Source of the DNA: Cyclospora cayetanensis
Lineage: Eukaryota > Apicomplexa > Conoidasida > Eucoccidiorida > Eimeriidae
Length of the DNA stretch: 64,000 nucleotides
Direction: 5' to 3'
NCBI RefSeq assembly: GCF_002999335.1
Contig: NW_020312081.1
Location: 293,334 to 357,333, forward strand
Below are positions 34,037 to 44,067 of the stretch, one piece after another. Position 1 is the first letter of the stretch. Every line of letters begins with the position of its first letter. Both the position numbers and the translations under genes were made by a program. The notes beneath the pieces are model-generated. The model did not search any database. It had not been told where the DNA came from and saw nothing but the letters and a program-made list of their open reading frames with translations.

Positions 34037-35590
34037 TTAGGATGAGCAAACTTCCCTAATTCTTTGGAGCACGAAGGCCGCACGACTATCCTCCGCGTGC
34101 GCTTGTTGCATCAGCTGCTGCCATAAGACATCTGCAGCTTCGCATGGTGCCGCAGGGGGTGCAGCAGCAAAGCCTTTCTCCTGCTGCTGCTCCAACGATG
34201 GCAGCTCAAGTTGTACGATGGCTGCGCCTTCGGCCTGCTCCCCAACAAGGTCGCTAGCTGTGCCGCTGCTGCTGCTATTCGCTGCCGCTTCGAATGGTGA
34301 CGCTGCTGCATCTGCCTTGCCGGCAAAGACACTCGCTGCAGCGGCAGCAGGAGGGCGCTGGTCAGGCACTGTCAAGCCGGTGATGCTTGTGCCGTTGATC
34401 CTCGTAAACTTGAAGCGCGTTGCGAGAGAAAGCAGTAGCTCCTCCTCTCGCAGCGTGTTGACGTCGTATTCTTGCTGCTGTTTAAGCTGCAAGAGGAGCT
34501 CCTGCAGTTGGCGAGCCTTGCACTCCGTCTTGCTAAGGCAAAGAAGAAGGGCGTGCTTCTGCTGCTGCAGCTGCTGCAGCTGCTGCTTTTTGACATGCGT
34601 CTGCTGCAAACGTCGCTGCAAGAGCTCATCTCCCCCCGCTGCTGCAGCGGCCTCTGTCTGCACAGAGACGAATCTGCTCTCTGACGCCTCATGCTGCTGC
34701 TGCGCCTCCTGCTGCTCATGCCGTAGCTGCTGAAGTTGCTGCTGCTCCTGCTCCTGCCGCTGCCGCAGTACATGGGCTGCCTGCCTGATCGCCACGTGGG
34801 AACGCGCCTCCAGCTGCGCTGCCTGCTGCAGCTGCTGCTGCTCGATGTCCATACACCCCAGCTGCTGCTCCAGCTGCTGCAGCCGCCGGTGCCATTGTTG
34901 CTGAAACGCCGCAGCGCTGCGGGGGATTCCATGGATAACATCTTCTTCCGGATGGTGCTGGGAAAGCTGCTGCTGCTGTGGCTGCAGTGGCTGCAGCAGC
35001 TCGTCATGAGTGGAGAGGCGTTTCATAGGCTCCTCTTGCCGCAGAGATTCGGCATGAGCATTTTGGGTGCCCGCTGGTGCTCCGGCTGATGACACCTCCA
35101 AAGAAGAAGTAGCAGTAGGAGCTGCGAAGGATTCGGAGCTAAGAAACGCCCGCACAGGGGAGCGAGCCGAAGTTGCAATGCAGCGGCGATGCTGTGTCGG
35201 ATCCTCTTGTTGCACTGGCTGCTGCTGGTGTTTCTGGTGCTGTGCTTGCTGCTGCTGCTGCTTCCGGTGCTGAACTGGCTGTTGCTTCTGTTTCTGGTGC
35301 TGCACTGGCTGCTGCTGTGTACCCTCTTGCTGCACTGGCTGCTGCTGTGTACCCTCTTGCTGCACTGGCTGCTGCTGTTGTTTCTGCTGCTGCGCTGGCA
35401 GTTCCAGCTGGCGGAGGGCAGCACCCGGCGCTGTGCAGTTGGCAGGAGTCGAGTCTGCCGATGCTTCTGCGTTGAGACGTCTTAGAAGAGGCGAAGCGGC
35501 TGGAATCTTCGAGGGATGCTGCTGCTGCGGCTCGCTGCTGTTGCTGCCGCTGGACGGCACTGGACGCTTAGGGCTTCTAACCAGCACCAT
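34037..35590 (-). CDS. Gln-rich coiled-coil protein, single exon
   Basis: One uninterrupted 517-residue frame starts with ATG at 35590 (MVLVRSPKRPVPSSG). Residues 60-140 are imperfect QQQKQ/VQQEGTQQQP repeats. Residues about 220-370 have heptad-like Gln/Leu/Glu patterns suggesting a coiled coil. A more conserved-looking patch (LLLSLATRFKFTRING, then TSITGLTVP) follows at about residue 395. The C terminus is helical (VLWQQLMQQAHAEDSRA). A coiled coil followed by a small beta-rich patch resembles the layout of kinetochore subunits such as SPC24/SPC25, but this is only a shape analogy and no family is claimed. It has no intron, unlike most neighbours. Confidence 0.7.
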   Translation of the reverse strand: MVLVRSPKRPVPSSGSNSSEPQQQHPSKIPAASPLLRRLNAEASADSTPANCTAPGAALRQLELPAQQQKQQQQPVQQEGTQQQPVQQEGTQQQPVQHQKQKQQPVQHRKQQQQQAQHQKHQQQPVQQEDPTQHRRCIATSARSPVRAFLSSESFAAPTATSSLEVSSAGAPAGTQNAHAESLRQEEPMKRLSTHDELLQPLQPQQQQLSQHHPEEDVIHGIPRSAAAFQQQWHRRLQQLEQQLGCMDIEQQQLQQAAQLEARSHVAIRQAAHVLRQRQEQEQQQLQQLRHEQQEAQQQHEASESRFVSVQTEAAAAAGGDELLQRRLQQTHVKKQQLQQLQQQKHALLLCLSKTECKARQLQELLLQLKQQQEYDVNTLREEELLLSLATRFKFTRINGTSITGLTVPDQRPPAAAAASVFAGKADAAASPFEAAANSSSSGTASDLVGEQAEGAAIVQLELPSLEQQQEKGFAAAPPAAPCEAADVLWQQLMQQAHAEDSRAAFVLQRIREVCSS

Positions 35591-38250
35591 TATCTCTAGG
35601 CTTTAAGGTTCGCAGCCATCCAGGAAACACAGACGCATGCAGATTCAGATTCGCAGTGCGCCTCGATAGTGGACACGCTCGTGCCCAGGCCGCCTTTCAT
35701 AATCCTTCAACAACGTGGTGCAGAGGAGGGCTAGGGGGTGGCGATCTCACGGCAATTGGGGAACTTTGCAGGTTTATTGGCGCGCTTCAGAACACCCGAT
35801 ATCCCACCAACTTTTAATTTTTGCATAGGCTTTCAGTTTGCAATCGCAGGAAGGGTTGAGACCGTCCGCGTTGGGGCCTCTCCAAGCTCCGCCGGTTGGG
35901 TGGGGTTTGTGTGCTGCCGACGGCCAGAAGCCTCCTGACTCTTCAGCGCCTTTTGTAGGCGTTCCTCTCGCCATTATTGACGTGCTGTTTCGCCATTTAA
36001 GGCAGAAACGGCGGAGAAGGAGCGGCCAAATGCTTGGTTTCCGGCCGAATGGCGTTGTGCGGTGTCAGCCGTGCAGACATGGTTTGCTGCCGTGTTGAAG
36101 TCGCAAGCATGAGAGAGAACGTATCCCAGCTGCGTTTCAAAGCACCTCGCTCATCATTCTCCTGCTCTCAGCGTTTTTAAGTGCGTAAATAGGTGCTAGG
36201 GACTGTGTGCTGAGTGCTGAAACCTCGTGCTGCTTGCTATGTGGGTACTAGAGCTCGCACTTCTAGGCTCTCCATAGAGACACATTTTTGGACCAAATCG
36301 CGTATAAAACTCATAGAAAAACAACAAGTGTCTCAGTCCAAGCAGAACTCCTTCCCTCTTCTCTCTGCCGTCCCTCGCACAGGATTCTGGTACAACCGGG
36401 AGGAGTGAGGGAGACCATTACGGCGCATCCGCGTGGCCGCAGCCTCTCTTAGCACTCCACAAAGATTCGTTTGCACCCATTTGCACGGTGCAACATGTAG
36501 CGCAAACTTGCAGAGCGTTCGCTCGTACTGTCGAGAGCTAACCGACAAAACACGCTCCACAGCGAGCTGCACTTACAGTATGAACAGCAAAATATTCGGC
36601 TAAATTCAGAAGTTGCAATGAATCGACCATTTGGTAAGCTGTTTGCATGCACTATTGATTGAAGAGTAGCGTCAACTCGACATCGTAAGGATCAATGTTG
36701 TGCATGCGCGTGTGCGCAAAAAGTACATGCAACTAACTCTGGTTGCTCCGCCTGCTTAAAAGGGTGCAGATACGAGCACCCTAGCTCTCCCTCTAAGAGG
36801 CTTAGGTGGGAGGAGGGAAAATCTTTGTAAAACACAGAGTAACTCTCTGCTCAGCTCGTTTCAAGTCGCGAGTCCAGTGCCTCCCGAGGGATGGAGCGTT
36901 GTTCGCCTAGTCTAAGGCCCGACAGCATGCTGTACGCCAAAAATGCACTTAATCAATTCATGGTGCCTTGTTATTCATAATGCACAATAAGTTGTCAACA
37001 CCTGCTTCGATGGTCTGGTTCTTGATGTTTGTTGTCGCTCGCAAAATACAGGTGGTCAGCTCCTTAGTTTGAAAGTGCATGGGGACACCGTGTGTGCTAA
37101 CGCATGCACTGTGCGAATGGACGCTCGTTGAGTGCATAGGGGTCGAACAGCAAGGCACATCATGCACCCTTGTTGTCTCTCTCCCGGTATGCCGGAGCCC
37201 AGCAGGGCGAGAACAGTAGCGAGAGAGACAGGGGGAGGGGAGGGAGTCAATTAAGGGAAACACTTGAGAGATTCGTGTTTAGAGTGCTAGAACTGTGTAG
37301 GAGCGCTCATTCTTCTAGTGTTTCCATTCGTGTAGCTTTTTAGGCCCAAGGCCAATACAAAACTTTTGACCCTGAAGGGATGGTATTTTACTCTGAGAAA
37401 GCGCAGCTCGGCATGCTGCACTGCAAGGAAGTGTAACGATAGCGTATAGCTTTGCGCAGAGTGAAGGTGGCCTTGTCTTCCTGTTTTACCGCTAGACTCC
37501 CTCCCCCCTAAGTCTTATTGAGTACATCCGCGAAGGGTCAGCCTCCCGAGGCTCCAAATTTCCCTACCACCAACCGCCGTCTCGCTCCATCAACCCCCTT
37601 ATACGCTGTCTCAATACAGCAGGAGGCGAGGGGACGGTATTGAGGTACGAGCGGTTCAGGGGTCAGTCAGTGTCTCAGTTCTCGTCTGCAGGGAACTCTC
37701 TCGCTGTCAGCTCTGTGCTACCGCGATTGCCTGGTAGGAATTCGCGTTTCTCACTGCAAACCTGCCCTTCGCTTAGTCGCTCGTACAGCGCCAGTCCCTG
37801 ATTGCGGCTCTACAGGGGGGCAGCAACAGAAAGTGCTTCGAGTTGCCTGTTCAGCCCCTCAAGGGTTGTAGAGTTAAGGCGAGGAAGAAAGACGCTCCAA
37901 GCAAGAAAGACGGGAAAACAATGCGGAGCCAGGAGGCACGCCAAGGAGTTCTAATGAGCGAAGGGAGCGAAGCAGATGTGGCCGAGGCAGCAAGTACATG
38001 AAAATGCATCAAGATCAAGATACGGAGATAGGCAGCCCTTGTACGAGGTAAAAAGAGGCACTAACACACCCATACGGACGAGAGGTGGCGTGTGCAGGAG
38101 ACAGAGAGGCGAGACACGAAATAGCGAAAGGAGCGAGACGTAACTAGCTGAAAGTCGCGCAAAAAAACTGCGAGAGGCGCATACACGACGAACAAGGGCA
38201 AGGAAAAGAACGAGCGCACAGAGGGACTGTCCAGCGAAGGCACAGAAGCC
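35591..38250. other. 2.7 kb without a supported gene
   Basis: Only short frames are present. The frame at 35838-36098 lacks an ATG start. A run of about 80-100 residues at 36958-37263 minus has no recognisable content. From 37500 to 38250 the sequence is purine-rich on the plus strand (gagagagac, gaaagac), as in an untranslated region of SF3B2, whose stop is at 38251. Confidence 0.45.
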
Positions 38251-41200
38251 TTAGAACTTGAATTGTTTCTTCTTTTTTGATTTGGGAGCCGTCGCTGAGA
38301 CGCCGCGCACTTCATCGCCCTTCCTCTTCCTCTCTGGAGCCGCAAGCCACCAAGCACATGGTTTTCGGAAGAAAGGGAAGCCTCAAATGTGGCCAGGGGC
38401 AGTGAGGCAGGAGGTAGGGATCTCTATTACAGCGTGGAAGGGAGCCATCGGCAGCAGCACACGGCTCGGGTAGAAAGAGAGAGGGAGAAAAGGGGCTTCT
38501 CTTACGATCAGCCGGATCAATCTGGCCTGCCGCTGCCTTCGCGCGAGCAGCTGCTTCTTCGTGCTGACGAAGCTGCTGCCTAATGATATCCGCAGTGAAG
38601 GCGCCTTCCTGCTCTGAGACACAAAAAAGGCAGAGAAGGACGAGAAAAAAGCACTCTGGTAGCAACCGCTACTTCTGCCTATACAAAGACTTCCCTTCTT
38701 CTGCCTATACAAGAGCTTCCCTTCTTCTGCCTGCCTATACAAGAGCTTCCCTTCTTCTGCCTGCCTATACAAAGACTTCCCTTCTTCTACCTGCCTATAC
38801 AAGAGCTTCCCTTCTTCTGCCTAAACAAAGACTTCCCTTCTTCTGCCTGCCTATACAAGAGCTTCCCTTCTTCTGCCTATACAAAGGCTTCCCTTCTTCT
38901 GCCTATACAAGAGCTTCCCTTCTTCTGCCTGCCTATACAAAGACTTCCCTTCTTCTGCCTGCCTATACAAAGACTTCCCTTCTCCTGCCTGCCTAAACAA
39001 GAGCTTCCCTTCTTCTGCCTGCCTATACAAGAGCTTCCCTTCTTCTGCCTATACACCCGGTGCAGCCTGAAGAGCCTCCCCCGATCTTCGCTGATCATTC
39101 TTTTTTGCTCCCTACGATCCTTCCCTGCAGCTGCGTGACCTCCACAGCCTGCCGTCTGAAACAGCCCAGCGAAAGCCGCGAAAGCAGCACAACAAGGGAG
39201 GCTCCTACCAACAAGCACTCCGCGTGCAACTTACCCATTTCGTTGGGGTTGAGGGAAACGGTAACACCGATGGGAGTGGCGCTTCCACCATGACCTATGA
39301 GAGGCGTATTGGTGCCACTAACGCTGGCAGCTCCCAGGAAGGGGGTTCCTACGCCTGGCTGCTGGATAAACGGGGAGGCATGGCCACTGGCGATCCTCGG
39401 AGTTGCAATGCCCGCAGGTGTCTGTACACCCGAAGCAACCCCCGACCCGGCTTGCTGCTGCGGCCCAGGCAAGGCGCTGCTCGGAATGCGATACGTGTGC
39501 TTGACACCAAACAACTGGCCTTGCTGCACAGTAGCATCCTGAGGAGTCAAAATTGTGTACGCCCTAGGTCCAGACGACGCGACTGATGAGGCTCCCCCCC
39601 CGCGCCGCTGCTGCAGCTCTAAAGAAGCAGGAGACTCGAGGCCTAAGGTGCTGCCACCAACGCTCGAAGCGCCACCAGCAAAGGGTGTTTCTGAAGTCGG
39701 CTGCACGCAAAAATGAAACACACCCACCCACCCACACAGACATACATACACACACAGAAATACAGACATACACAGAAATACAGACATACATAGACAGACA
39801 TACACATACATACACATCCACACAGACAGACATACACATACATACATACACATCCACACAGACAGACATACACATACATACATACACATACATACATACA
39901 CATCCACACAGACAGACATACACATACATACATACACATCCACACAGACAGACATACACATACATACATACACATCCACACAGACAGACATACACATACA
40001 TACATACACATACAGACATACACATACATACATACACATCCACACAGACAGACATACACATACATACATACACATACAGACATACACATCCACACAGACA
40101 GACATACACATACATACATACACATCCGCAGAGACAGCCATACACATACATACACACGACACCACCGTATATCCCTGTACAAGCAGCGTGATTGCATCTG
40201 CGACACAAGAACTGAAGAGAGAGGCGAAGAACCAGCGCTGAATGAAGGAGGTCTCATCAAACATCGCTCGGCCTACTTGAGCGCCTTCTCCTCCTGCCGT
40301 GCCCTCTTGCTCTGCAACAGAAAAACAAATGCGCGAGCGCAGCTCTTGCCAAAGATGAAGAGGACAAGAACCAGAGGTGAAACCGACGCGTGCGTGCAAG
40401 AAAGAGCAAGAGCCAGAGGAGCGCGAGACCTTTTTTGTGCTGTACAGACACCCGACCCGACCCCACCCCCCGTGGCTTACCATCTTCTTCTTCTTCTTGC
40501 TGAACTTCGACGTCTGGAGGCAATTCTCCCCACATCCCTTCGACATTTGTTCTATCTCCCGCCTGCAGCTGCATCGCATCCTCTTCCTCCAGCTCCTCTT
40601 CGGGAGCCTGGAAGAGCAACTTGCCGCTGTCATCTACTGGAGGACGACCCCATCCCCCTGGCTGATATCCGTAACTTGCACCGGTGGGAATTGGCGCGTT
40701 CAGACCAGGCACTCGTAGGCGCGGATATGCAGGAGGCGGGCCGTATCTGCGAGACGCAAAGGAGGAAAGAAAAAGACGCCGTGAACTTCCTCCTCTCCTT
40801 CAAAAAAGCCTCATTCACTGTCTGTCCATACACACCGAGCAAGAGGGAGGCTGGTAGCGCGATTCCGCGAGAGAAAATTGCGCAAGAAGTGCGCCATGCT
40901 GCAAGGCTGAGAGGCAACGCTAGAGGGGCCAGCGCCGGTGGAACGATCCCACAACAACCCCACTTAGCGCCTCTTACACAGCGGCCACCATGACAGCCTG
41001 TCTTACCGCTGCATGTTCAGCAACCAAGGAGGAGGAGAAAGAGGCCCCATTCCTAAGGCTTCCCTAAGCTTCTCAGAAAGCTGGCCTGGCTTTGCCTTCT
41101 TCTTCGCCTGAAGAAACTCCTTCCCTTCAAAATACAGATCCCCCATCTTCGTGAGCGGTGGCTTAACTGCATGCTTAAAGAAGCAATCATGAAGGACCTG

Positions 41201-41384
41201 CCAGCACACACACAGAAAATGAGCGGCACCATATATACATATAAATATGCATATACACATTTATATATATATATATTTACATGGATGAATGGCTATCCAC
41301 ACATAAAAGCCACGCACACTTTGCATCGCTATCAGAACCTGTTTGCCCGCCACAAGAAAATCCCCATACATGTATACATACACT

Positions 41385-41438
<54 letters not shown>

Positions 41439-44067
41439 TATATATATATCTATATATATGTACAGATATACATCTATGCATTCAACATTGGACCGCCAAA
41501 AAAAGAATCTCTAGTCAACTCAGCACGAAGGCGTCGATGCATCAGAGCTGGGTTCTCTCTCCAGCGCCTCAGGGCCCTACAATTCGCCAAAAAGCCTCTC
41601 CTCCAAACGACCATATATATTTATAAACACATAAATATACCCATAAACGCATACCCTGACGGTTCTGGCGCTACACCATGGCATTATGCGCTCCCCATGA
41701 AACACCCCTCATGGTAAGAAGTTTCGTAAAAAACTGCTAGGGAAAAGATTTCAGCCTCTCTGCCATCCCCTCTGTTGACTCTCTTCTCCCCCGTCGCATT
41801 CGTCTTCCCCTTCTGGCCGTGCGCTGGCGGCTGTAAATCGCTTCTCCCCGCAACCCTCCTTTCCTCCCTCCCTCCCTCCCTTCGTTGCCACTGTTCTTCA
41901 GCGCTGATGACGTCGCAAAAGACATTCCTACTGAGAGAAGACAAGGCTCACACGAGTGCTCTCCCCCCTTCCTCCCGCCGTCTCACACTGTACAGACATA
42001 CCTGGTAGTCAATAGCCAGCCTGTTCGCTTTAGGCCGCACTTTTTCCCTCATCCGCTGGCGCATCGTCTTTTGTGCTTCGGCTTCAACTAATGCTGATCG
42101 CACTTCTGAAATCTTTGTAGCCTCAATGTGTGCTGCATATACCACGCCCAAACGTCAGAAAACGACCCCACGCATCCTCCTGCGAGATCCCCCAAGGGAG
42201 GTGCCCAATTCCCAACGCTTCTGCTTTAGATTCCGTTTGAGGCACAAAGCCTGTGTCTCGACTCTTTATGCCCCTTCTTCTTCCCCTCCCCCCTCCTCCG
42301 TGTTAAGCAGTAGCAAAACACACGGTTGGGAACCCTTCTCCCCCCTACAACACAACACAACCACCCCCGAAGAGACTCAAAAGCAACGCAACGACCCAGC
42401 ATCCCCCGTACGTGGCAGCTTAAAGGGAGGCTTCTCGAAGCCTCTCTTCCACTGGAGATACCGCCGCTTCTGAGACCAGTGCTGAGGCACAGCTACGACG
42501 TTCCTAAGGCCCTTTAAAAACGCCAGAAAAAACGGATCTGCACTCGTTGCATCCCAAACCTCAATGCGATCTGGCCTTGCAGTCTGCTGCTTCAGAGCAC
42601 ATATGGAGGGACGCTGCAAACGGCGCTGCTTGCCACGGGGTAGTTTTCCCCCACGCTTGCTTCCCGCTGATATCGCTGCATCTCCTTCTGCTGCGGCTTC
42701 CTCCTCATCTTCCTCGTCGTCGTCTCGAAACGCCTGGATCTCCCCTCGCGTGCCCAGGCCCTCTTCTTCCTCCTCTTCATCTGCTTCCTGTGTACAGACA
42801 CCCCACGCGCAGCAGAACGTCACGAGAAATTCGAAAACGCCGCGCTGCCACTTTCGGCTCCACAGCTTTTGCGGCCGCAGGCAGAGAAAGAAAGAAAGGC
42901 AGTCAGACAGAAAGACAGAAAGACAGACAGACAGACAGACAGACAGAAAGACTTGCAGCCACGAGAAGGGGTCCGCAGCGACACAGACTCAACGCTTCGA
43001 ACCGCATTCGAAAAAGGCACGAGAGGCCGAAGGGAGATGCCACAGCAAATTGCGAAAAAATGAATACGCGGGGTATGACCAACGAACGAAGCATGAGAAG
43101 TGTGTATAAGGCTGGAGCTACCAGCAGGAACACATACATACATGCATACATACATGCATACACATACACACATACACACATACATACATACATACGACAC
43201 ACGCAGCAAGATGCAAACGCTGTAGAGATGACGAACACAGGAAACTCTACACAAAAAGCAGCCCTTCTGAAAGCTACACACTTATGAAACAAATAATTTG
43301 TGATGTGGAGCTGCACGCCGCGTTCCTCCCCCTCGGGCAGGGTGCAACTCCTGCTGCAAAATGCCACCGCTAAAATAAAAAACTGCTGACCTCACCTGCA
43401 AGGGTTGGGCTTTGAGATTCGCGTTGAGCTTTTCAAAGACGTCTGAGAATGTTTCCGCCAACTGTGCAATAGCGCCTTCTGCCCCTTCTGCCTCTTCGGC
43501 CGGTACAAACTCGATCTCAACGCCTTGATCTTCGGGTTCCTCCTTGAATTTGCCTCCTTTTGTTTTGTTCCTCGCTTCGTCTGCAACAGCCTCGCGCTCT
43601 CCCTCTGAGCCGGAGTCAGCGTCCTCTTCCGCATCCTCGCCTTCGTCCTCAGTCTCTTCCTCGCTCTCTGTCTCAGCCTCGTGGGGGTCGACCTCGAGCG
43701 CAGCCTCCAGCTTTTTCTTCAGCTTCTTGTTCCGACCAAGCGGCAGCAACAACTCCCGCTGCTTGCTTCGCAAAGGCACTGCTGCCAGAAGCTCCTGCTT
43801 CAGATCTGGCGAGTCGTCCTGCTGCGCTTGCTGCTGCTGACGTTTCTGCTGCTTCTGACGCTTCCGACGGAGCAGCTTGACCACGCGCTTAGCCTTGGCG
43901 CCGTTCTTCTTCCAGAGATCATGGAGAAGACTCTTTCCGTTCGTCGCTGCTGCTTCTCTCGCCGCGGAAGGGCAAGCGCCTCCTTCCCCCTCCTGTGCAT
44001 GCCCCCCTGCAACCCCCTCGGCTTCCAGAGGGGGAGCACCAAACTCTGCAGCCTGAGGCGGAGTCAT
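38251..44067 (-). CDS. SF3B2: Splicing factor 3B subunit 2 (SAP145)
   Basis: Nine exons agree in phase: 43396-44067 (ATG), 42412-42787, 42002-42132, 41007-41197, 40481-40746, 40277-40311, 39235-39700, 38506-38613 and 38251-38333, giving about 775 residues. Family hallmarks run in order: [58 protein letters not shown] (the PRHW/KRKYLQ block), [84 protein letters not shown] and the basic end [11 protein letters not shown]3B2 belongs to the U2 snRNP SF3b complex that stabilises branch-point recognition. The N-terminal third is acidic and lysine-rich. Exon 6 has only 35 bp. Two introns carry large tandem repeats. Identity is firm. Confidence 0.95.
38680..39060. repeat. 30-bp minisatellite in SF3B2 intron 7
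   Basis: At least a dozen copies of a unit reading CTTCCCTTCTTCTGCC followed by one or two TGCC and TATACAAGAG or TATACAAAGA. Units are about 26 or 30 bp depending on one CTGC insertion. On the transcribed strand it is purine-rich (AAGAAGGGAAG). Confidence 0.92.
39715..40165. repeat. ACATACATACACATCC minisatellite in SF3B2 intron 6
   Basis: Higher-order array of ACAT/ACAC with CCACACAGACAGAC blocks, unit about 34-40 bp, at least nine blocks. It fills the intron between exons 6 and 7. The 200-residue open frames in it ([12 protein letters not shown] type) are artefacts of a repeat without stops. Confidence 0.92.
41388..41455. repeat. TA microsatellite in SF3B2 intron 3
   Basis: An uninterrupted TA run of about 48 bases is followed by TATATATCTATATATATG. 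It lies between exons 3 and 4 of SF3B2. Confidence 0.9.
42895..42952. repeat. CAGA tetranucleotide repeat in SF3B2 intron 1
   Basis: AGACAGACAGACAGACAG with AGAAAGAC variants; non-coding. Confidence 0.85.
43128..43203. repeat. CATA microsatellite in SF3B2 intron 1
   Basis: Repeated CATACATACATGCATACA and CACATACACA units over about 75 bp; non-coding. Confidence 0.85.

Noticed and set aside
34037..35590. SPC24/SPC25-type kinetochore protein
   Set aside because: Only the general layout (coiled coil then a small ordered patch) is similar; no diagnostic residues could be matched.
38680..39060. CRISPR-like array (regular repeats of about 30 bp)
   Set aside because: Units are directly tandem without unique spacers and lie in a eukaryotic intron.
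39564..40260. 200-residue plus and minus open frames (Cys/Val/Tyr or His/Thr/Tyr-rich)
   Set aside because: They are produced by the stop-free ACATAC minisatellite in SF3B2 intron 6; flanking exons splice across it in phase.
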